Source: Thermococcus profundus (GTDB taxonomy: Archaea > Methanobacteriota_B > Thermococci > Thermococcales > Thermococcaceae). Taken from it: 64,000 nt of DNA. The notes under the pieces were generated by a model. The model ran no database searches. It was not told where the DNA came from and saw only the letters and a program-made list of their open reading frames with translations. The position numbers were made by a program, and so were the translations under genes. The first letter of the stretch is position 1; each line of letters begins with the position of its first letter. Positions 21,009 through 30,198 of the stretch are shown here, piece by piece. Where the stretch lies: positions 1,302,001 through 1,366,000 of the forward strand of contig NZ_CP014862.1 of NCBI RefSeq assembly GCF_002214585.1, in the 5' to 3' direction.

Positions 21009-22385
21009 ATGGGACAAGGCCATTTCATCAATGAAAACTTGAATCAGATGAGGAAAACCCTTTCGAAGAGACCTGTGCAGGTTCTCGCGGCTGTTCTCCT
21101 CATCGGCCTCTGGATCAGGCTTTACCTCGCCCCATACTCAAGTGGAAGCGACATACCACAGTTCTACGGCTTTGGCGGAACCATGCTCAGGCACCCCCTC
21201 GACTTCTACGCCTACGCCTCAGGGAACCAGTGGAAAACTGAAGGGTGGCCCTACAACTGGCCCTACGTTTACGGTCCTGTTCTGGCATATCTGCTGGCCT
21301 TTCTCAGGTTAATGGTTGGTAAAGGGGCCGTCAGGTTCTTCTGGGACTCAAACGGCTACCACGTCTTCGTCTCAAGGTCGTGGATCCTCGCGGTGAAATC
21401 GCTCTTCATCCTGGCCGACCTCAGCATAGCGGTTCTGCTCTACGCGATGATCAGGAAAAAATCCGAGTGGGGAGCCGTTATAGCTTCCGCCTTCTACATC
21501 CTCAACCCTATGGTCGTTTACGTCTCCTCGATCTACGGCATGTTCGACGGCCTGGCAGTTCTGCCATTCCTCCTAGGCATTTACTCCATCGAGCGGGGAA
21601 GGAAGAACCTCGGATACGGCCTCATCGGATTCAGCCTCGCTGTGAAGCACACCCTCCTCTTCCCGGCTTTGATAGTTCTGTGGGACGCGTTCCTGCCCCA
21701 GTGGAGGGATATTAAGTCCTGGGGTCGGGATTTTGCCTACTTCCTCTCCGGCCTTCTCCTGCCCTTCGTTCCATTCCTCCTGAAGCCCGGTTCCCTTATG
21801 GGGCTACACGATCTCCTCAAAGGAATGAAGCCAGACTACACCTACCCGGTAACGTACAACCTCAACGGCCTCGTCGCACTCCTAACTTTCATACACGACA
21901 AAACAGGGGTAAACACACTGTTCTACATGAAGCACTGGATCTACTTCGCGCTTCCCGCCCTAATCGTGGTGTTCTTTATCCACAGCGGGCTCAGGAACCT
22001 CAGGATCTCCACCGCCCTTGCCTACGCGGCTTTCGTTCTGACGTACTGGAGGGTGAACACCCAGTATATGCTCCCCCTCATAGCTCTCGTTGCTCTAGCC
22101 CTTCCGGAGCTGGACTGGCCGTCCAGGGCTGTTGCGTTCCTCACCACGATTCCGCCTACCATCTGGCCGATAGCATTCCCCACGAGCTTCTGGTTCCACG
22201 TTCACATCGAACACCCCAATTGGGAGATGGTAAAGTTAATAGACAGACACACCCTCATGATCTTCGACGTCGGGCCGTTCATAGTGCTCTCAATGGTCTT
22301 CACGATGCTACTCTTCGCCTGGCTGACTTGGATGCTATCCCTCGTCTTCGAACGCTGGAGGTGCCCCAGTTGGAGGTCGAATTGA
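21009..22385 (+). CDS. Polytopic membrane glycosyltransferase (GT-C-like)
   Basis: The 458-aa protein has roughly ten transmembrane segments and an early acidic motif in the first external loop (GSDIPQFYGFGG), followed by YGPVLAYLLAF and YVSSIYGMFDGLAVLPFLLG. This layout is that of GT-C mannosyl/arabinosyl-type transferases using polyprenyl-phosphate sugars outside the membrane. The ATG follows GAGAGGTAA. Its end overlaps the next gene by 16 bases. Candidate roles are protein or lipid glycosylation, but the donor and acceptor are unknown. Confidence 0.75.
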   Translation: MGQGHFINENLNQMRKTLSKRPVQVLAAVLLIGLWIRLYLAPYSSGSDIPQFYGFGGTMLRHPLDFYAYASGNQWKTEGWPYNWPYVYGPVLAYLLAFLRLMVGKGAVRFFWDSNGYHVFVSRSWILAVKSLFILADLSIAVLLYAMIRKKSEWGAVIASAFYILNPMVVYVSSIYGMFDGLAVLPFLLGIYSIERGRKNLGYGLIGFSLAVKHTLLFPALIVLWDAFLPQWRDIKSWGRDFAYFLSGLLLPFVPFLLKPGSLMGLHDLLKGMKPDYTYPVTYNLNGLVALLTFIHDKTGVNTLFYMKHWIYFALPALIVVFFIHSGLRNLRISTALAYAAFVLTYWRVNTQYMLPLIALVALALPELDWPSRAVAFLTTIPPTIWPIAFPTSFWFHVHIEHPNWEMVKLIDRHTLMIFDVGPFIVLSMVFTMLLFAWLTWMLSLVFERWRCPSWRSN

Positions 22386-22774
22386 AGGTGAGCTACCCCA
22401 GGGACTTCAGGGACAAGGGACTGGCCACGCTGGGGGATTCCCTTGCGAACTTTGTGTTCTCCCTTGCCCTGAGCGACTTCACCGGAAAACCGGCCGGCGG
22501 GAGGGTTCCCAACGCGGCCCTCGCGATAGCGATGGAGAGGGCGGGACTGAAACACGTGATACCGCCGAGAACCGACAAGCACGGAAAGGGGGACATAGCA
22601 GAGGCAATAATGGCCTACGCATGGCTCGAAGGGGTGCTCACCATTGAAGAGGCCGTCAGAATCCTGAAGGAAAACTTCGATGAAGACGTCCTTCATCCCT
22701 ACCGGAACAAAGAAGCTATCGGAAAGGCCTTTGGGGAACTTCTAAAGCTGATAAAAGAGAGGCTGGCCCTTTAA
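22370..22774 (+). CDS. RNase III-like family protein (archaeal)
   Basis: The 134-aa product carries two RNase III-like signatures: KGLATLGDSLANFVFSLALS (compare the LGD region) and KGDIAEAIMAYAWLEGVL (compare the D..EA.xGA region). There is no dsRNA-binding domain. This fits the small archaeal ribonuclease III family. The start is probably TTG at 22370, 6 bases after GGAGGTG, inside the upstream gene; TTG at 22382 is an alternative. The coupled start suggests cotranscription with the glycosyltransferase gene. Activity on RNA is predicted from family only. Confidence 0.75.
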   Translation: MEVELKVSYPRDFRDKGLATLGDSLANFVFSLALSDFTGKPAGGRVPNAALAIAMERAGLKHVIPPRTDKHGKGDIAEAIMAYAWLEGVLTIEEAVRILKENFDEDVLHPYRNKEAIGKAFGELLKLIKERLAL

Positions 22775-22781
22775 AATCCCT

Positions 22782-23351
22782 TCAAACCTTTGGGCCCATG
22801 ATGCCCTTTGCCTTAAGCGCCTCATAAGCCCTTCTCAGGGCGTCCCTGATGAGGTACCTCTTGTTCAGCCCGCCGAGTCTGTAGGCGGCTTTTCTCAGAC
22901 TCCCCGCTTTAAGGAAGAGCTCTATGAGCTTTCTGTCCTCCTCGGGAAGGTCGAGGTACTTCAGGGCATTCTCCGCTATCTCCAGGGGCAGGTTTCCCTC
23001 GTAGGCGTAGTCGGAGCTGGTGACGGGCTTCTCAAACTTCTCAATCAATCTGAAAACTACAACGTGGGCGGGGGAGTCGTCGTTCACGTACTTGTAATGA
23101 CTTTTCAGGGCATTCACGAGCTCTTCCCTTCCGGAGAAACCATCGAGGAAAGCGTCTTCGTCAGTAAGCTCCGCAACAGTTTTGCTCTCCACCCTCTCGA
23201 TGACCGCTTTTCCTATGGCGTAGCCGCCGGAGTGTATCAGAACCTCGTCCCCGGGCTTGAGGTTCGGCTTTCTCCCGAGCCTCACGGTAGCCCTCTTCTT
23301 CCCCCTCAGTATCGCCTCCGCGTACCTCCCATCGAACTCAAGGTGCTTCAT
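22782..23351 (-). CDS. ASCH-domain protein with helical C-terminal extension
   Basis: The 189-aa protein starts [20 protein letters not shown] and has the PUA-like ASCH fold pattern at about 1-105 ([48 protein letters not shown]). An alpha-helical tail follows (about 110-189). ASCH domains are thought to bind RNA. GGTGGTGGGAA precedes the ATG. The first 4 bases overlap the end of a second ASCH gene upstream, so the pair is translationally coupled. Confidence 0.85.
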   Translation of the reverse strand: MKHLEFDGRYAEAILRGKKRATVRLGRKPNLKPGDEVLIHSGGYAIGKAVIERVESKTVAELTDEDAFLDGFSGREELVNALKSHYKYVNDDSPAHVVVFRLIEKFEKPVTSSDYAYEGNLPLEIAENALKYLDLPEEDRKLIELFLKAGSLRKAAYRLGGLNKRYLIRDALRRAYEALKAKGIMGPKV

Positions 23352-23686
23352 TTCCCACCACCGAGGAGCTTGAACCGTATCGCTATCACGCCATACCTGT
23401 TCTCCTTCCATTTGGGGTATATCCCGTGGAAGCGCTTTACCGCGCTCTCAAAGCTCGGCTCGTCTGGGAAGATCTTCTTTATGGGCTCCTCACGCAAAAC
23501 CTGGCGGAAGGTTTCGTACTTCTTCACCCCCGTTACCACGGCTGGAACTTCGTCGTTGAAGATTATCCTGTCACCCTCTTTGATATTCCTCAGGGCGGGG
23601 TAGGCCACGCGAACCTCTATCCTCTTCTCCCCCGATTTTATGAAGTCTAGGTATTCCTCACGAACCCTGAGTCTGTAAACCCTCAT
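23348..23686 (-). CDS. ASCH-domain protein (short)
   Basis: The 112-aa protein is almost all ASCH domain: [20 protein letters not shown], the [10 protein letters not shown] barrel segment and [17 protein letters not shown]. It has no C-terminal extension, unlike its downstream partner. GGGTGTGAAA precedes the ATG at 23686; an upstream in-frame ATG seven codons earlier is not supported. ATGA overlap with the downstream ASCH gene indicates an operon. RNA-binding or nucleotide-related role inferred from fold. Confidence 0.85.
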   Translation of the reverse strand: MRVYRLRVREEYLDFIKSGEKRIEVRVAYPALRNIKEGDRIIFNDEVPAVVTGVKKYETFRQVLREEPIKKIFPDEPSFESAVKRFHGIYPKWKENRYGVIAIRFKLLGGGK

Positions 23687-23761
23687 TTTCACACCCGTCC
23701 ATCTCATCTCAGGGAAACTTTTAAATCTAATCGAGCCGAATTTACACTGGAGCTGATAGAG

Positions 23762-23953
23762 ATGCCTGGAGTAAAAAAAATGCCAGGGGTGAGGAGGGGA
23801 CAGAGCGCCCTGGAATACCTCTTCATGCTAGCCGCTGCGCTGGTGCTCGTGGCGGTCGCGATCAAGGTCGTCCTCGACGCTACAAAGGATCTCCAGCAGA
23901 ACATAGGCGACTACACAAGCAACGTCAGGAAGGAGATAATGGAAAACCTCTGA
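23762..23953 (+). CDS. Class III signal peptide pilin-like protein
   Basis: This 63-aa protein has a basic leader ([13 protein letters not shown]) followed by [20 protein letters not shown], the archaeal class III pilin signal (RRG before Q, Glu at +5). Cleavage before the Gln would leave a mature pilin of only 50 residues, with a hydrophobic helix and a short charged tail. GGAGCTGATAGAG precedes the ATG; a TATA-like TTTTAAA lies at about 23718-23724. It is followed 22 bases later by a prepilin peptidase gene, its likely processing enzyme. Confidence 0.9.
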   Translation: MPGVKKMPGVRRGQSALEYLFMLAAALVLVAVAIKVVLDATKDLQQNIGDYTSNVRKEIMENL

Positions 23954-23975
23954 AGAACCATCGGGGAGTGGTAGC

Positions 23976-25202
23976 GTGGAACCCTACTTCTGGATTATCC
24001 TGATCGTTGGATCGATTGCGGGGATTATAACATCCTACACGGATCTCAAAACCGGCTTCATATTTGACAACCACGTTTTCCCACTTCTGGCGCTTATAGA
24101 GAAGGCCAAAGGAATGGAGGATGAAGACGAGACCGGACTTCCGGAGTGGCTGGTTAAAATCCCCGTGCCCGCTGTGGAGGCTGGAATACTCCTCTACCTA
24201 TACCTCGGCCTCCGCAATGGGGATTACGTGCTGGCGATTTCAGGAGTTATAGGCTTGATCATGGGATTCATCCTCGGAATAGTCCTCTACTACGCCGGAG
24301 CCTGGGCTTCCGGTGATGTTCTCGTCCTGGCGGCTTTCTCAGCCCTCCTTCCATACCCCCTCAGCTATGCGAAGGTGGTTGCACCCTACGAATCCAGCTA
24401 CCCCCTCTATCCCCTGGCGATACTCTTCAACAGCATCCTGGCCATCTTCCCGTTCCTGATATTCTACGCCCTCGGGATTTTGATAGTCAGGAGGAAAATG
24501 AAGAGACTCAAGGAGGTTTTCTCGGAAAAGATCGTCCTCACCGTTGAAGTCTCGCTCTGGATCATGGGGGGAATAGCCCTGGTGGTTCTTCTTAACAGGA
24601 CTGCAGGAATAACCCTTCACCCCGCTGTTGGATACCTCCTAACGCTGGCCGTTATATTCGTCCTTGGGAAATGGAAGCGCGTTGGGGATGTAATCGGAGC
24701 GGCATCCCTGGGATACCTCGTCTATCTGGCGGGAGAGAGTGCCGTGTACAGTTTTGTCAAGCTAATGGTTGTGCTCTACACCTTCAAGGTGTTCTTCTCA
24801 ATCGTGAAAGTCCTAAGGGAGGAGGCCTTCATAGAGGAGGTTCCTGTGGAGGAGCTTGAGGAATGGGACATACTCGGTGAGACTATATACATCGACAACG
24901 GCGAGGTCGTGAGGGACAGAACGGGCTTCTTTGAAGCCCTGAAAAAGGCCCTCCTCTCAGGAAACATGGAAGCGCTTTCCTCCAGGGCAAGGGGAGAAGT
25001 GATAGCGTCCCCAACGGCCGAGGGTCTCTCGAAAGAGCAGATAGAGAGGTTAAAGGCCCTGGTCGCTGAGGGCAAGCTGGAAAACCGCTTTTTAAGGAAG
25101 AAATCAATGCCCTTCGCCCCCAGCATATTCCTAGGCTTCCTGATAGCCCTCCTGTGGGGCGATATATTCTGGTGGCTCGTTCTGAAAACAGCCGGTCTCT
25201 GA
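23976..25202 (+). CDS. eppA: Prepilin peptidase, EppA-like (A24 family)
   Basis: The 408-aa polytopic membrane aspartic peptidase has the first catalytic Asp in TSYTDLKTGFIFD near the N-terminus and the second in GAWASGDVLVLAAFSALLP, corresponding to the GxGD motif with Ser in place of the first Gly-x. About nine hydrophobic segments plus a soluble C-terminal insert (about 285-370) make it longer than flagellar FlaK peptidases, as expected for the EppA type that cleaves class III pilins. A GTG start follows GGGGAGTGG. Its partner pilin is directly upstream. Confidence 0.85.
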   Translation: MEPYFWIILIVGSIAGIITSYTDLKTGFIFDNHVFPLLALIEKAKGMEDEDETGLPEWLVKIPVPAVEAGILLYLYLGLRNGDYVLAISGVIGLIMGFILGIVLYYAGAWASGDVLVLAAFSALLPYPLSYAKVVAPYESSYPLYPLAILFNSILAIFPFLIFYALGILIVRRKMKRLKEVFSEKIVLTVEVSLWIMGGIALVVLLNRTAGITLHPAVGYLLTLAVIFVLGKWKRVGDVIGAASLGYLVYLAGESAVYSFVKLMVVLYTFKVFFSIVKVLREEAFIEEVPVEELEEWDILGETIYIDNGEVVRDRTGFFEALKKALLSGNMEALSSRARGEVIASPTAEGLSKEQIERLKALVAEGKLENRFLRKKSMPFAPSIFLGFLIALLWGDIFWWLVLKTAGL

Positions 25203-25280
25203 GGCCGATTTTCTCAAAATTTGAGTTTTAAGAGAAAGTTTGAGGGAAGCAGAAAGGGAAATCGATAAAGAAGGGAAGCT

Positions 25281-25979
25281 TCAGAGAAGCATTCTAGCAT
25301 CAACGGCAACGGCCGAGTCCTCGTAGGCGAAGATCGGGTTGATGTCGAGCTCCTTGATCTCCGGAAGCTCAAGGGCGAGCTCGCCGACCTTGGTGATGAT
25401 GTCAGCGAGGGCCTCGATGTCGACCGGCTTCTCACCGCGCGCTCCGGCCAGAATCGGGTAGGCCTTGATCTCCTTTATCATGTCGAGGGCTTCGTCCTTG
25501 CTTATCGGAGCAACGCGGAAGCTGACGTCCTTGAGTATCTCGACGAAGATGCCACCGAGACCGAACATGATGGCCGGGCCGAACTGCGGGTCGCGTATCA
25601 TACCGACGATGACCTCCTTTCCGAGCGGGAGCATCCTGTAGATTATGACGCCCCAGAGGTCAGCGTCCGGCTTGTAGTTCTTGGCGTTCTCCATTATGGT
25701 CCTGAAGGCTTCCCTCGCCTCCTCGTCGCTCTTGATGTTGACCTTAACTCCACCTGCGTCGCTCTTGTGGATGATCTGCGGGGAAACGATCTTCATGACG
25801 ACCGGGTAGCCGATCTCCTTGGCGAACTGAACGGCCTCTTCCTCGTTGGTGGCGACCTTAAATTCCGGAACCGGAACGCCGTAGAGCTTGAGTATCTCCT
25901 TGGCCTCCGGCTCAACGAGCGGCCTGTTTTCGGCCTTGGCCTTCTCAATTATTTCCTTAGCCTTTGCGATCCTGTCCAT
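25281..25979 (-). CDS. acdB: ADP-forming acetyl-CoA synthetase, beta subunit
   Basis: This is the ATP-grasp beta subunit of the enzyme that makes ATP, acetate and CoA from acetyl-CoA plus ADP, the main energy-conserving step of peptide and sugar fermentation in Thermococcales. The 232-aa length is that of stand-alone beta subunits. Motifs include YPVVMKIVSPQIIHKSDAGGV and FGPAIMFGLGGIFVEILKDV. The ATG at 25979 follows GAGGTGATTGAT. The alpha subunit is not in the window, as is usual. Sequence resembles isoform I from memory, not verified. Confidence 0.95.
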   Translation of the reverse strand: MDRIAKAKEIIEKAKAENRPLVEPEAKEILKLYGVPVPEFKVATNEEEAVQFAKEIGYPVVMKIVSPQIIHKSDAGGVKVNIKSDEEAREAFRTIMENAKNYKPDADLWGVIIYRMLPLGKEVIVGMIRDPQFGPAIMFGLGGIFVEILKDVSFRVAPISKDEALDMIKEIKAYPILAGARGEKPVDIEALADIITKVGELALELPEIKELDINPIFAYEDSAVAVDARMLL

Positions 25980-26064
25980 ATCAATCACCTCGTAAGCCTG
26001 ACAGTTGTGAATGCTCGGGGCCCGTTAAAAGGGTTTCCATTTGCCAACCCACAGAAAGGCAACA

Positions 26065-26082
26065 CTTCAACCATGGTTGAAG
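26065..26082. promoter_or_regulatory. 18-bp perfect palindrome in the acdB/DUF4139 divergent promoter
   Basis: The bases CTTCAACCATGGTTGAAG are perfectly self-complementary. They end 11 bases before a TATA-like GTATAAG (about 26094-26100) that serves the rightward gene, so they overlap or abut its BRE. They also lie 86 bases upstream of the acdB start. A dimeric transcription factor operator is the simplest reading; which factor is unknown. The sequence does not match GTTn3AAC or TATCAC-N5-GTGATA. Confidence 0.6.
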
Positions 26083-26133
26083 CTATGGTGGGGGTATAAG
26101 TAGTTTCCCGCCGTAGTAACTCTGGTGATAACC

Positions 26134-27453
26134 ATGCGAAGGCTATGGAAGCTGGCCGCGGGAGCGGTCGTGATCATAATATTGATGGTGGCCCTCTCTG
26201 GAACCGAGAGAACGAGGGCAGCAAAGGCCGACACAACAGTGGCCCTCTACGATTCGGCTAACCTGGGGGTCGTCAGCAGGGTTCTGAACCTCAGCCTTGA
26301 GAAGGGAATGAACAAGATACCGCTCGAGGAGCTGGCGGGACTAAACGTTGAGGAGATAACGGTGAGGCCGTTGAATTCAAGCGTCCAGTTCCTTGGACTC
26401 TACAGCGCCGAGTCGAGTGAGAACATCTACGACTCCAACGTCGGGAGTGACGTTGAAGTTAAGACGTCAAACGGGGACGTTATAAGCGGGAAGTTCCTCG
26501 GCCTTAAGGACGGAAAGCTGATAATCCAGGGGACCGACGGCCTCTACGCCGTTAACCCAGGGGAGCTGGTCTATTTCAAGGCATCGCGCATAGAGAAGAA
26601 AGGAGGCGTCTACGCCAGCTTCCTAGCGGAGAAGGAGGGCAAGTACCCCGTTGAGATAACCTACCGCGTCTCGGGGATGAGCTGGGGAACGAGGTACAAG
26701 CTCTACCTAGGTGACAACACGGCGAAGCTCGTTGGGTACATCGTTATGAAGAACCCCACCTCGAGGGAATACGAAAACGCGAAGGTGGTTCTGGTCTCTG
26801 GCGACGTTCACTTCTACAGGGATGTCTCGCCGAGGTACGTTTACGAGGTCGCGGCCAAAGAGAGCGCTGGAGAAGCTAACATCCAAGAACCGGTGAAGCT
26901 CGAACCCTTCTACACCTACCCCCTCGGTGCAGTTGACATAAAGCCCGCGAGCACTATGATGATCCCCTACATATCTACCGAGCTCAGCGTTAAGAGGGAG
27001 TACCTCTACGAGAGCTGGAACTACAACAGAGAGGGAGACGTCTACGAGTCAATATCCTTCAAGACGGACAAAGTTCTTCCAGCTGGAGTTGTTGAGATAT
27101 ACCGCGAGAGCGGTGAGGGAACAGTGCTCATCGGGGAAAGCCACATAGAGCACACGCCCAAGGGAGATACCGTTAGGATAGGTATTGGAAAGGAGTACGA
27201 CCTCAAGGGCACGACAAAAGTACTGAACTACGAGCACAGTGACCGCTGGGCCAAATACAAGATCCAGATAACCGTGGAAAACTTCGGGGACGAGGACAAG
27301 ACGGTCATCGTCAGGCACTACAAGTACCGGGGAAAGGTCCTGAGCTCAACGATTAAGCCAAGCGACGATACAAGCCAGTACGTAGAGTTCGTCCTGAACG
27401 TTCCAGCCGGGGAGTCCCGGAGCGTTACCTTCGAGTACGAAGTGAACTGGTGA
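26134..27453 (+). CDS. Secreted or membrane-anchored DUF4139-like protein
   Basis: The 439-aa protein has one N-terminal hydrophobic segment (about 7-24) that could be a signal peptide or anchor, and no other membrane helix. The remainder is beta-rich, ending in a region like DUF4139 (SWGTRYKLYLG, VLVSGDVHFYRD, VNVPAGESRSV-type ending LNVPAGESRSVTFEYEV). The ATG at 26134 follows GGTGATAACC. The TATA-like box at about 26094-26100 and the palindrome at 26065-26082 lie upstream. Function unknown; likely an extracytoplasmic structural or binding protein. Confidence 0.75.
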   Translation: MRRLWKLAAGAVVIIILMVALSGTERTRAAKADTTVALYDSANLGVVSRVLNLSLEKGMNKIPLEELAGLNVEEITVRPLNSSVQFLGLYSAESSENIYDSNVGSDVEVKTSNGDVISGKFLGLKDGKLIIQGTDGLYAVNPGELVYFKASRIEKKGGVYASFLAEKEGKYPVEITYRVSGMSWGTRYKLYLGDNTAKLVGYIVMKNPTSREYENAKVVLVSGDVHFYRDVSPRYVYEVAAKESAGEANIQEPVKLEPFYTYPLGAVDIKPASTMMIPYISTELSVKREYLYESWNYNREGDVYESISFKTDKVLPAGVVEIYRESGEGTVLIGESHIEHTPKGDTVRIGIGKEYDLKGTTKVLNYEHSDRWAKYKIQITVENFGDEDKTVIVRHYKYRGKVLSSTIKPSDDTSQYVEFVLNVPAGESRSVTFEYEVNW

Positions 27454-27583
27454 ACCGCAGGCTGGTTTTCATTTCCTTTTTTCTCCCTCTTCTGGTAAAC
27501 CACGCCCCGCCGTGGAGTACGGTCTGGAGAAAAAGATAACCTTAATAAACGACCCCGCTTTCTATGGTTAAGGGTGAGAGGAA

Positions 27584-28816
27584 ATGGCAAAGAAGAAGGA
27601 GTTTAAGCAGGCTGAGGTTAACATAGGGATGGTCGGTCACGTTGATCATGGTAAAACAACACTCACAAAGGCCCTGACCGGAATCTGGACTGACACCCAC
27701 AGCGAAGAGCTGAGGAGGGGCATCACAATAAAGATAGGCTTCGCCGATGCTGAGATAAGGAAGTGCCCGAACTGCGGCAGGTATTCGAGCTCTCCAGTCT
27801 GTCCCTACTGCGGCCACGAGACCGAGTTCGAGAGGCGCGTTTCTTTCATAGACGCACCCGGCCACGAGGCACTTATGACGACGATGCTCGCAGGCGCTTC
27901 TCTCATGGACGGTGCAGTTCTCGTTATAGCCGCCAACGAGGGAATAATGCCCCAGACCCGGGAGCACCTCATGGCCCTCCAGATCGTAGGCAACAAGAAC
28001 ATAGTCATAGCCCTCAACAAGATCGAGCTCGTTGACAGGGAGAAGGTTATGGAGCGCTACAATGAAATCAAGGAGTTCGTGAAGGGGACCGTGGCCGAGA
28101 ACGCCCCGATAATACCGATTTCTGCCCTTCACGGGGCGAATGTTGACGTTCTTCTGGCGGCCATAGAGGAGTTCATACCCACCCCAAAGCACGACCTAAA
28201 CAAGCCACCCAAGATGCTCGTTCTGAGGAGCTTCGACGTCAACAAGCCCGGAACCACGCCCGAGAAGCTCATTGGAGGCGTCATCGGAGGCTCGATAATC
28301 CAGGGCAAGCTCAAGGTTGGCGATGAGATCGAGATAAGGCCCGGTGTTCCATACGAAGACCACGGGAGGATACGCTACGAGCCGATAACGACTGAGATAA
28401 CCTCCCTCCAGGCCGGTGGAAGGTTCGTTGAAGAGGCCTACCCCGGTGGTCTCGTGGGTGTCGGAACCAAGCTCGACCCGTTCCTAACCAAGGGCGACTT
28501 GATGGCGGGAAACGTCGTCGGAAAGCCCGGAAAGCTCCCGCCGGTGTGGGACGATCTCAGGCTCGAGGTTCACCTGCTCGAGAGGGTGGTAGGAACCGAG
28601 GAAGAGCTGAAGGTAGAGCCGATAAAGAGACGCGAGGTGCTCCTCCTCAACGTCGGTACAGCGAGGACGATGGGTCTAGTTACAGGCCTCGGAAAGGACG
28701 AGGTCGAGCTCAAGCTCCAGATCCCTGTCTGTGCCGAGCCGGGGGATAGGGTCGCCATAAGCAGACAGGTCGGGAGCAGGTGGAGACTCATCGGCTACGG
28801 CTTCATAAAGGAGTGA
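27584..28816 (+). CDS. eif2g: Translation initiation factor aIF2 gamma subunit
   Basis: This GTPase brings initiator Met-tRNA to the small ribosomal subunit. The 410-aa protein has the P-loop [10 protein letters not shown], switch I region ([10 protein letters not shown]), a zinc knuckle ([17 protein letters not shown]), DAPGHE (G3), NKIE (G4) and two beta-barrel domains. GGTGAGAGGAA precedes the ATG. A PIN-domain gene follows 32 bases after its stop, probably in the same transcript. Confidence 0.98.
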   Translation: MAKKKEFKQAEVNIGMVGHVDHGKTTLTKALTGIWTDTHSEELRRGITIKIGFADAEIRKCPNCGRYSSSPVCPYCGHETEFERRVSFIDAPGHEALMTTMLAGASLMDGAVLVIAANEGIMPQTREHLMALQIVGNKNIVIALNKIELVDREKVMERYNEIKEFVKGTVAENAPIIPISALHGANVDVLLAAIEEFIPTPKHDLNKPPKMLVLRSFDVNKPGTTPEKLIGGVIGGSIIQGKLKVGDEIEIRPGVPYEDHGRIRYEPITTEITSLQAGGRFVEEAYPGGLVGVGTKLDPFLTKGDLMAGNVVGKPGKLPPVWDDLRLEVHLLERVVGTEEELKVEPIKRREVLLLNVGTARTMGLVTGLGKDEVELKLQIPVCAEPGDRVAISRQVGSRWRLIGYGFIKE

Positions 28817-28848
28817 TTTCTTCCCTATTTTCAATTCTGGTGGTTTTT

Positions 28849-29271
28849 ATGGGCGAAAGGCGGAGAAGAGAGTGGCTGGTTGTCCCAGACACGAACTTTC
28901 TCCTTGTCCCGGGCCAGTTTGGCGTTGACATAATCGGCGAGCTTCAAAGGGTTCTGGACGTTAAGTTCAGGGTGATCGTTCCAAACGTTGTCCTCGACGA
29001 GCTGAGCGTCATAGAAAGAAAATCCCGCGGTAGGGATCTGATGGCAGTGAGGATGGCGAAGAAGCTTGCCGAGAGGTTCGATGTTGTAGAAGTCGGCCGC
29101 TTCGGCGAGAGACCGATAGACGATCAGATATTTGATTTCGCGGTGGAAAACGAGCGGGTTATAGTCTGCACGAACGACAAGGGACTTAAGAGAAGGCTCC
29201 GCGAGAGGGGCGTTCCAGTTGTGTACCTCCGCTCGAAGAAGATACTTGAGCTTGAGGGGATGCTTGAATGA
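28849..29271 (+). CDS. PIN-domain protein (Fcf1/Utp24-like)
   Basis: The 140-aa protein has PIN catalytic acids in VPDTNFLLVPGQFGVD, NVVLDELSVIE, PIDDQIFDFAV and ICTNDKGLKRRL. It lacks an adjacent antitoxin and resembles the archaeal rRNA-processing PIN proteins related to Fcf1/Utp24, not VapC. GGTGGT precedes the ATG at 28849. Linkage to aIF2-gamma supports a translation or ribosome-assembly role; substrate unproven. Confidence 0.88.
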   Translation: MGERRRREWLVVPDTNFLLVPGQFGVDIIGELQRVLDVKFRVIVPNVVLDELSVIERKSRGRDLMAVRMAKKLAERFDVVEVGRFGERPIDDQIFDFAVENERVIVCTNDKGLKRRLRERGVPVVYLRSKKILELEGMLE

Positions 29272-29389
29272 GCTGAGTTTTTGGATTTCAGTGCCTACTC
29301 AGCCCACTTGGCAGCTCATTTTATTCACCGTTCCGTTCAAAACCCTTAAAACCCGATCTTCTCCAGCCTGGAGAATAGGGGGTGAGAAA

Positions 29390-30166
29390 ATGTACACGGA
29401 AGAGAACCTCCTGAATGAAATCCGCGAGCTTATGAACGATGACGAGCTCTTCAAGATGTACGAGAGGGCTTTCAGGGAGTACCAATACTACTTCGACACC
29501 ACTAACTACATCGTGCTCAACGTCTACGGCTTCAACGACCACGGGCCGGTTCACGTTCTCCTGACGACGAGGAGGGCCCTTGAGCTTCTGAGGATAATCA
29601 GGAAGTTCGGCATCCAGACGACCGCTGAAAAGCTCGGAAAACCATTCCGCTGGAGCAAGTTCATCGTTGCCTTCGGCGCGCTCTTCCACGACATCGGCAA
29701 CATGATACACAGGAGCCCCCACTACCAGTTCAGCGTCTTCCTGGCGGAGCCAATAATAGAGAAGCTTGTCAGCGAGTTTGAAAAGAGGGATCCCCTCCTC
29801 CTCAAGGCTCTAACCCTCAACGCCATCTACACCCACGACGAGCACGTGCCGTGCACGACCATTGAAGGCTCGCTGGTGACGATAGCGGACGGCTGTGACA
29901 TGGAAGCTGGAAGGAGCCGGCTCATATATAAGAAGGACAAGGTGGACATCCACGCAGTCTCGGCCCTCGCCATAGAGAGGGTCGAGATAAAGGAAGGGAA
30001 CGAGGAAGAGCCGATACTCATTGAAATCTGGATGAAGCACCCTGCCGGAATCTTCCAGGTTGACGAGATACTGACGAAGAAGGTCAAGAGTTCGCTCCTC
30101 AGCGGAAGGGTTAGGCTCAGAATACACACCGGTGCCGACGGGGAGATATTCGAGAAGATCGTCTAA
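29390..30166 (+). CDS. HD-domain phosphohydrolase
   Basis: The 258-aa protein has the HD metal-binding set: GFNDHGPVHVLLTTRRAL, FGALFHDIGNMIHRS (the HD pair), NAIYTHDEH and a later Asp in VTIADGCDMEAGRSR. A C-terminal beta segment follows (about 185-258). HD proteins of this sort hydrolyse nucleotide or phosphodiester substrates; the substrate is unknown. GGGGTGAGAA precedes the ATG at 29390, and upstream in-frame codons have no similarity to the family. Confidence 0.88.
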   Translation: MYTEENLLNEIRELMNDDELFKMYERAFREYQYYFDTTNYIVLNVYGFNDHGPVHVLLTTRRALELLRIIRKFGIQTTAEKLGKPFRWSKFIVAFGALFHDIGNMIHRSPHYQFSVFLAEPIIEKLVSEFEKRDPLLLKALTLNAIYTHDEHVPCTTIEGSLVTIADGCDMEAGRSRLIYKKDKVDIHAVSALAIERVEIKEGNEEEPILIEIWMKHPAGIFQVDEILTKKVKSSLLSGRVRLRIHTGADGEIFEKIV

Positions 30167-30198
30167 AGGCTTTTAATCCTTCCACCCTATTCTTTTTC

